Below, piece after piece: positions 33,895-38,541 of a stretch of 38,541 nt of DNA (within the stretch, counting starts at the first letter, position 1; each line of letters opens with the position of its first letter). The notes beneath the pieces were generated by a model. The model did not search any database. It saw only the letters and a list, made by a program, of their open reading frames with translations, and was not told the origin of the DNA. The translations under genes were made by a program, and so were the position numbers. Origin of the DNA: an uncultured Bacteroides sp. (GTDB lineage Bacteria; Bacteroidota; Bacteroidia; Bacteroidales; Bacteroidaceae); NCBI GenBank assembly GCA_949289345.1, contig CASENS010000116.1:1-38541 (forward strand), read 5' to 3'.

Positions 33895-36303
33895 ATGAAT
33901 GAAATAACAATATCATCAATGCTGCCTGCTGTTAGGAATACAGCACTCATGCGTGGTAAAACGTACATCGGAATTGATTTTGGTACATCAACAACGGTGG
34001 TATCTATCGCTTCCTATGATGAGTACGACCATAAAATCCATACGAAGTCTTTCCGATTGCCGCAAATGCTTCCTGACGGGACTTTATACAAGTCAGAGAT
34101 AGTGCCTACGGTAATAGCGTGGCTGAATGGACGTATTTTGGTTGGAGAAGGTGCATCGCAAATGAAATACCAACTGAAAAAGGGAAAGAATATCTGGTAT
34201 TCATTCAAAATGGAGTTAGGCGAGGATTTAGGAGCAAAGTATTACGATAGTGAACTGCGTGAGGTTGACCCTTTTCGGATAAAGAATCCTGTGGATGCTG
34301 CACGGGTATTCTTTGCCTATCTGAAATACCTCATCATTAAATATTGTACCGAAAATAATATCAGTACAGATATTTTGTATGCAGTAAGCATCCCTGCATC
34401 ATTTGAAGCCAATCAGCGTAAAGATTTACTTGACGCACTAATGGCGAATGATATGAAAGTGTCAAAGCAAGCTCTTATAGACGAGCCGAATGCGGCTTTT
34501 ATCAGCTATGCTGTATCACGGGCAGCAGAAGACCGCCCCATGTTCATAAGCCCAGATTATAATTCGAAAGTATTAGTCTTTGATTTCGGAGGAGGTACAT
34601 GCGATATATCTATACTCGAAATAGGACAGAGTGCTAATGGTTTTTTTTCTAAGAACATTGCCATTTCAAAATTTACGAAGTTAGGTGGTGACGACATAGA
34701 TAGGTACATAACGTACCATTATCTCATGCCACGCTTTTTAGAAGCTAATGGAAAGAAAAAAGAACAGTTTCGGACGAATGAACGTAAACAAATAGCATCT
34801 GCACTTTATAAAGTCGCAGAACGACTGAAAATATTAGTGAACAAAACATTAGCAACGCTTACCTCTGATTTTGTAATACCTGATGTGAAATTGAGCGATT
34901 CAAAGACTGAAATAGAGTCTGAAGTTGAAATCATCACCAATAAAGGTACGCTCAAACAGAACAAGTTCTATCTGACGAATAAGGAGCTTACAGAAACAAT
35001 GGCTGTGTTCTTAAAACAAGGATTTGGTAAGACGACTCGTATAAAAGGAGAAGATGAATACAACAGTATATTTTCTCCTATAGAAAGTGCCATTAAGAAA
35101 TCTAAAACTCTCAAAGAAGAGATTGATTATGTTTTGCTTATTGGAGGAAGCAGCAAAAGTCCATACATCCAAGAAGCCTTACATTCCTATTTTGAGGATT
35201 CGGAGATATTGGTTCCGATGGACCTGCAAACCCACGTTTCACAAGGAGCAGCCATTCACAGCTTATTGTTCAATGGTATGAATAAATGCCTGATACAACC
35301 TATCACGAGTGAACCGATTTTAATCATCACTAAGGACGATCGACCTAAAATCATTCTCCCTGCAGGAACAGAGATACCCTGTAACACTATAGAGATTGAT
35401 GACTTGGTAACAAGCCGGGATGGGCAAAAAATTGTCGAGTTACCTATTTGTGTTGGTAATACAACAAAAATGCTTTTCAATTTGAAGATAGAATCTTCCA
35501 TGCCCAATGGTTTTTCTATCAATACTCCAATCCAATTGATAATTGAAGTCAATGCGGATAAGATGCTGATTATCCATGCTACTTGCATGGGAACAATATG
35601 CCATGTGGACCCACTTAGTCCATTTGCAAATAAAGAATTGACAACCGAAGAAAGGGCTGCCCTAAAAGCAGAAAGACAAGCTAACCTTGAAGCCGAACAA
35701 AATGGCGGTGTACCTTCGAAAGAAACACTGATTACACTCAAACAGGCTTATCTGAAGATTGGAAATGATTTCAAGGCAGCAGAAACACTTGAACTTCAAA
35801 ACGAATTATATCCAAATGTAGAAAACCTAAATTCGATAGGTGTACTCTATCATAATTCAGGGAATAATGAAAAGGCTGCAGAATTCTTTGAACAAGCTAT
35901 TCAGCAAAATCCGAATAATGAGTATGCACATTTCAACTTAGGCAATACAATGAAGTTTATCAACAAAGATGTGTACAAAAGGGAGGTGCGTAAAGCATGC
36001 GAACTCAATCCTAATTATGACATAGCATTGATTGAAGCAGGACGTATAGATAAGGCAGAAGGCAAAACTGAAGATAGCAATAATAAATTCCATCGTGCTT
36101 ATGACCATATGCTCCAACAATGGAAAACAAATACCTTAAAGGATAGTGCAAGTTTGGGATGGTTAGCAGCTGTAGCACACGAACTAGGAGAAAATGACAT
36201 TGCAAATCAAGTGATGGCCTCTGCCAAGAAACTTGAAAATGATTCTTATTATAATAAAGAAAACCTGTCTAAAATTAGGGATAATGTATTAACAAATAAT
36301 TAA
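33895..36303 (+). CDS. Hsp70-like ATPase with C-terminal TPR repeats
   Basis: An 802-residue protein of the Hsp70/actin ATPase fold. Phosphate-1 IDFGTSTTV is at 27-35, followed by SIPASFEANQRKDLL and LIDEPNAAFISYA (about 165-205). Phosphate-2 is VFDFGGGTCDIS (about 227-238), then TKLGGDDIDRYI. The adenosine motif LLIGGSSKSP is at about 412-421. A beta-rich part at about 455-575 could be a substrate domain. In place of the Hsp70 helical lid there are TPR-like helix pairs (about 607-780), best seen in NLNSIGVLYHNSGNNEKAAEFFEQAIQQNP and the next unit. It is unlike housekeeping DnaK in its C-terminus and neighbours. The ATPase motifs look intact. It is AT-rich and part of a tight operon. Confidence 0.85.
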   Translation: MNEITISSMLPAVRNTALMRGKTYIGIDFGTSTTVVSIASYDEYDHKIHTKSFRLPQMLPDGTLYKSEIVPTVIAWLNGRILVGEGASQMKYQLKKGKNIWYSFKMELGEDLGAKYYDSELREVDPFRIKNPVDAARVFFAYLKYLIIKYCTENNISTDILYAVSIPASFEANQRKDLLDALMANDMKVSKQALIDEPNAAFISYAVSRAAEDRPMFISPDYNSKVLVFDFGGGTCDISILEIGQSANGFFSKNIAISKFTKLGGDDIDRYITYHYLMPRFLEANGKKKEQFRTNERKQIASALYKVAERLKILVNKTLATLTSDFVIPDVKLSDSKTEIESEVEIITNKGTLKQNKFYLTNKELTETMAVFLKQGFGKTTRIKGEDEYNSIFSPIESAIKKSKTLKEEIDYVLLIGGSSKSPYIQEALHSYFEDSEILVPMDLQTHVSQGAAIHSLLFNGMNKCLIQPITSEPILIITKDDRPKIILPAGTEIPCNTIEIDDLVTSRDGQKIVELPICVGNTTKMLFNLKIESSMPNGFSINTPIQLIIEVNADKMLIIHATCMGTICHVDPLSPFANKELTTEERAALKAERQANLEAEQNGGVPSKETLITLKQAYLKIGNDFKAAETLELQNELYPNVENLNSIGVLYHNSGNNEKAAEFFEQAIQQNPNNEYAHFNLGNTMKFINKDVYKREVRKACELNPNYDIALIEAGRIDKAEGKTEDSNNKFHRAYDHMLQQWKTNTLKDSASLGWLAAVAHELGENDIANQVMASAKKLENDSYYNKENLSKIRDNVLTNN

Positions 36304-36315
36304 ATAGCTGCGATT

Positions 36316-37485
36316 ATGGCTTGGATAATAGAAGAGAATAAACTTGATGCTCAACAACGTAATTTTCTTGACAATGTGGACATAAACCGCAAGAATGTTT
36401 GGATTAAAGGATTTGCAGGTTCTGGAAAATCTATTTTACTTGCATATACAGCAAAAAAAGTCCGTGCAAAATCGCCTTCTGCAAGCATTTTATTGATTGT
36501 ATTCACACAATCATTGGTTGAAATGTTTAAATCCGCATTTAAGGAAATCGGATTGAATATTACCATAGAAACTTACTATAGGTTTATGAGAGGAAATAGC
36601 CATTATGACTATATTCTGTGCGATGAGGTTCAAGATTTAACACCACGTATTCTTCAAGAGATGAATAACCGTGGTACGCACGTTGTTGTAGCAGGTGACT
36701 CCAATCAATCGATATATGACCATGACCCTCAATGGCAAGAAGCAACCGTAACTCCGTCAGAAATAGGACGACTAATCAATGGAGACGCTTTTGAATTAGG
36801 AATCATTCATCGCCTATCACGGTCTATCATTGATGCAGTGCAACGCTTCCTACCACGAATGAACATATTTTCTGCAAAAAGAGATATGACAAAAAGCGAT
36901 ACACAAATACGTTTGTGCGAAGCTACTTCCGAAGAAAAAGAAGTAGCTTACGTAATAGAACAGGCAACGAAAGCTGTGAATGTTGGTGATACAGCCGCTA
37001 TTTTGATTCCATCTGCTCAAAAAATTATCCACTTCGTAAATTTAGCCCTTAGTCATGCCGGAAAACCAGTATGGGAAGGAGCAACCAACCAGTATGGAAA
37101 AACTGATTTTGGCGTAATGAATGCATTTCTCAAAGCGAATGGTATAAAAATGCAATATGTGGGTAATGGTTACGGTAACTTTTCTGAAAATGACCGTCGT
37201 ATTATCCTCATGACATATCACAGCGCAAAGGGATTGGATTTTGATAATGTTTTCATCCCATTTGCTAATAACAATTTGTATATCAGCTCGGATGAAAGTA
37301 TGGCTAAGACCTTGTTTATGGTAGCAATGACCAGAGCTAGGAAAAATTTGTATATTTCCCATTATGGCTATCCGAATGATTATCTGGATGCTTTCAAGTC
37401 AAACTGTTCGCACATAGATATTTCCACATCGGTGGCAAGCCAATCAACAACTAATAACAATAATAACAACCCTTGGGGATTTTAA
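36316..37485 (+). CDS. Minimal SF1 (UvrD/Rep-like) helicase-type ATPase
   Basis: A 389-residue protein with nearly all superfamily 1 motifs: Q-motif region LDAQQRNFL (10-18), Walker A GFAGSGKS (32-39), motif II CDEVQDLTP (102-110), motif III VAGDSNQSIYD (125-135), a motif IV-like RLSRSI, motif V ILMTYHSAKGLDFDNVFIP (297-315), and motif VI VAMTRARKNLYI (336-347). UvrD-type helicases have about 650-750 residues; the large 1B and 2B insertions are missing here. It may be a bare two-domain motor or switch rather than a processive helicase. The tail is a run of Asn ending in NPWGF. It starts 12 bp after the Hsp70-like gene, and the next gene starts 12 bp after it. Confidence 0.85.
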   Translation: MAWIIEENKLDAQQRNFLDNVDINRKNVWIKGFAGSGKSILLAYTAKKVRAKSPSASILLIVFTQSLVEMFKSAFKEIGLNITIETYYRFMRGNSHYDYILCDEVQDLTPRILQEMNNRGTHVVVAGDSNQSIYDHDPQWQEATVTPSEIGRLINGDAFELGIIHRLSRSIIDAVQRFLPRMNIFSAKRDMTKSDTQIRLCEATSEEKEVAYVIEQATKAVNVGDTAAILIPSAQKIIHFVNLALSHAGKPVWEGATNQYGKTDFGVMNAFLKANGIKMQYVGNGYGNFSENDRRIILMTYHSAKGLDFDNVFIPFANNNLYISSDESMAKTLFMVAMTRARKNLYISHYGYPNDYLDAFKSNCSHIDISTSVASQSTTNNNNNNPWGF

Positions 37486-37497
37486 ATTGTAGATACA

Positions 37498-38541
37498 ATG
37501 GATTATTTAGCAATTATACGTAAGGCGGATTTCGTAGATTTATTCAAGTATGGTAAATTGAATGTTTATTCGGCAATCGATTTTGATGGAAATATCAAGG
37601 CTCATGCTAATGATGATGATTTGTTTGAGAAGTTAACAAAGAGCATGAACTTATTCGAATACTCTTTTGAGTATATGGTGATACACTTTGTTAGCGATAA
37701 TGGGAATGAGTATCCCTATCCCATAAACATTGAAGATGTAAGGGGGCTTTATACTTTTGATGAGGAAGCCAAAAAGGAAATGAACGTATCGTTTGATTCT
37801 CGAATTAGGCTTCACGTGTCACCTTGGGGTGAGAAATTTAAAGCTTTACACAATAATCAGTTAATGTCGCAATCAAAACGAGGTATTGATAATTTATGGG
37901 CGATATTTGATTTGTCGGAAACTGACAGAAAGATATGTGAATCTATTATTACCGATGATATCGTTTTCGAAGTATTTGATGAATTGTTTTCATATAAACG
38001 CCCGACAGGAGAACAATCTATATGGACGTATCTTCTACGATATGAACGCCATAGCTTTTATCCTAAAAATACGAAAGGGTATTTTTGTGATTATATCCAT
38101 GTAGCTTGCAATTGGATGGCAAAAAAAGAAATGCAAAACGATGTTGCCATCGAAACAACATTATATAATTTGATAAAAGAATGTCCAGCAACGGATTTTA
38201 AGCCACTTTCACAAATAGCAATAAATTCAAATCTACCTTCTCGAACAGATGAAGTTGCAAAATGTCAATTTGCAGTAGCGGCTCCATTATTCTTGCTTAT
38301 GAAAGACAAATTTGGCAGTGGATTTTCCATTGATTTTAAAACTATTAATTATGCCAAGACATTTGGGTTTGAATGTTCCGTTGCGGTATATCTTTTAGGA
38401 CTAACTCTTGGGTATGACAAAACTTATGATGCGTATTACGATTTTGTAAAATTACCTATATTTGAATTACGAACTGAAAATCAAGAAGCTAATAAATTAG
38501 ATTATGTGCAAGAATCTAACGAAAAAGAAATCTGTTCGGAA
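37498..38541 (+). CDS. Unknown protein, truncated by the window edge
   Basis: An open frame starting with ATG at 37498 and running 348 codons to the end of the window without a stop. It starts MDYLAIIRKADFVDLFKYGK. Charged and aromatic residues are frequent, no membrane segment or signal is evident, and I recognise no domain. Features to note are IHFVSDNGNEYPYPINIEDV (about 62-81), RLHVSPWGEKFKAL (about 101-114), a helical part with VACNWMAKKEMQNDVAIETT (about 202-221), and FGFECSVAVYLLGLTLGYDK (about 290-309). Codon use matches the preceding AT-rich genes, and the 12-bp gap shows it belongs to the same operon. The missing 3' end may hold the domain that gives its function. Confidence 0.8.
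   Translation, partial: MDYLAIIRKADFVDLFKYGKLNVYSAIDFDGNIKAHANDDDLFEKLTKSMNLFEYSFEYMVIHFVSDNGNEYPYPINIEDVRGLYTFDEEAKKEMNVSFDSRIRLHVSPWGEKFKALHNNQLMSQSKRGIDNLWAIFDLSETDRKICESIITDDIVFEVFDELFSYKRPTGEQSIWTYLLRYERHSFYPKNTKGYFCDYIHVACNWMAKKEMQNDVAIETTLYNLIKECPATDFKPLSQIAINSNLPSRTDEVAKCQFAVAAPLFLLMKDKFGSGFSIDFKTINYAKTFGFECSVAVYLLGLTLGYDKTYDAYYDFVKLPIFELRTENQEANKLDYVQESNEKEICSE

Overview
The window is chromosomal DNA of a Bacteroidales bacterium, most likely Bacteroides or a close relative. This rests on promoters with the Bacteroidetes -7 box TAnnTTTG and few Shine-Dalgarno sites, on lineage-typical families (a DUF5687-type ABC permease, LruC/DUF4842 lipoproteins), and on Gram-negative envelope genes such as kdsA. 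I ran no taxonomic search. From the left edge to about 31.7 kb the DNA is moderately GC-rich. From about 31.7 kb, and strongly after 32.8 kb, it is AT-rich with different codon use, as expected of transferred DNA.

Layout. (1) 0.2-9.3 kb: miaA, a lipid/diacylglycerol kinase-like gene, kdsA, a secreted M16 peptidase, an ABC permease with its ATPase, and a patatin phospholipase. (2) 9.3-13.5 kb: grpE-dnaJ on the minus strand, an HdeD-like membrane protein, and a type I asparaginase. (3) 13.6-25.9 kb: two related LruC-domain lipoproteins. The second appears to head a polysaccharide operon: receiver, sugar-phosphate transferase with a degenerate receiver-like N-terminus, half-length TolC protein, Wzc-like co-polymerase, O-antigen ligase/polymerase, GT2 and GT4. 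(4) 26.2-32.8 kb: a tripartite RND efflux operon (adaptor, pump, outer-membrane factor) on the minus strand, diverging from an AraC regulator. (5) 33.6-38.5 kb: an AT-rich tight operon (HTH regulator, Hsp70-like ATPase with TPRs, very small SF1 helicase-like ATPase, unknown protein cut by the window edge). It looks like an uncharacterised defence or genome-maintenance system.

Two kinds of non-coding structure run across these regions. First, four intergenic sites (5.94-6.04, 11.41-11.52, 26.03-26.09 and 33.16-33.24 kb) hold arrays of short palindromes. Each site has its own palindrome sequence, but at all four the centres are 22 bp apart (occasionally 23). A fifth, weaker site with the same period lies at 32.89-32.96 kb. 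I do not know a described element with this design. Second, a C/G-rich palindromic element occurs between the ABC genes, as a remnant after the polysaccharide operon, and in a related form inside the RND pump gene, where it is read in frame as about 37 residues of a cytoplasmic loop.

No rRNA, tRNA, insertion sequence or CRISPR array was recognised. Protein functions are judged from motifs; no database search was possible.
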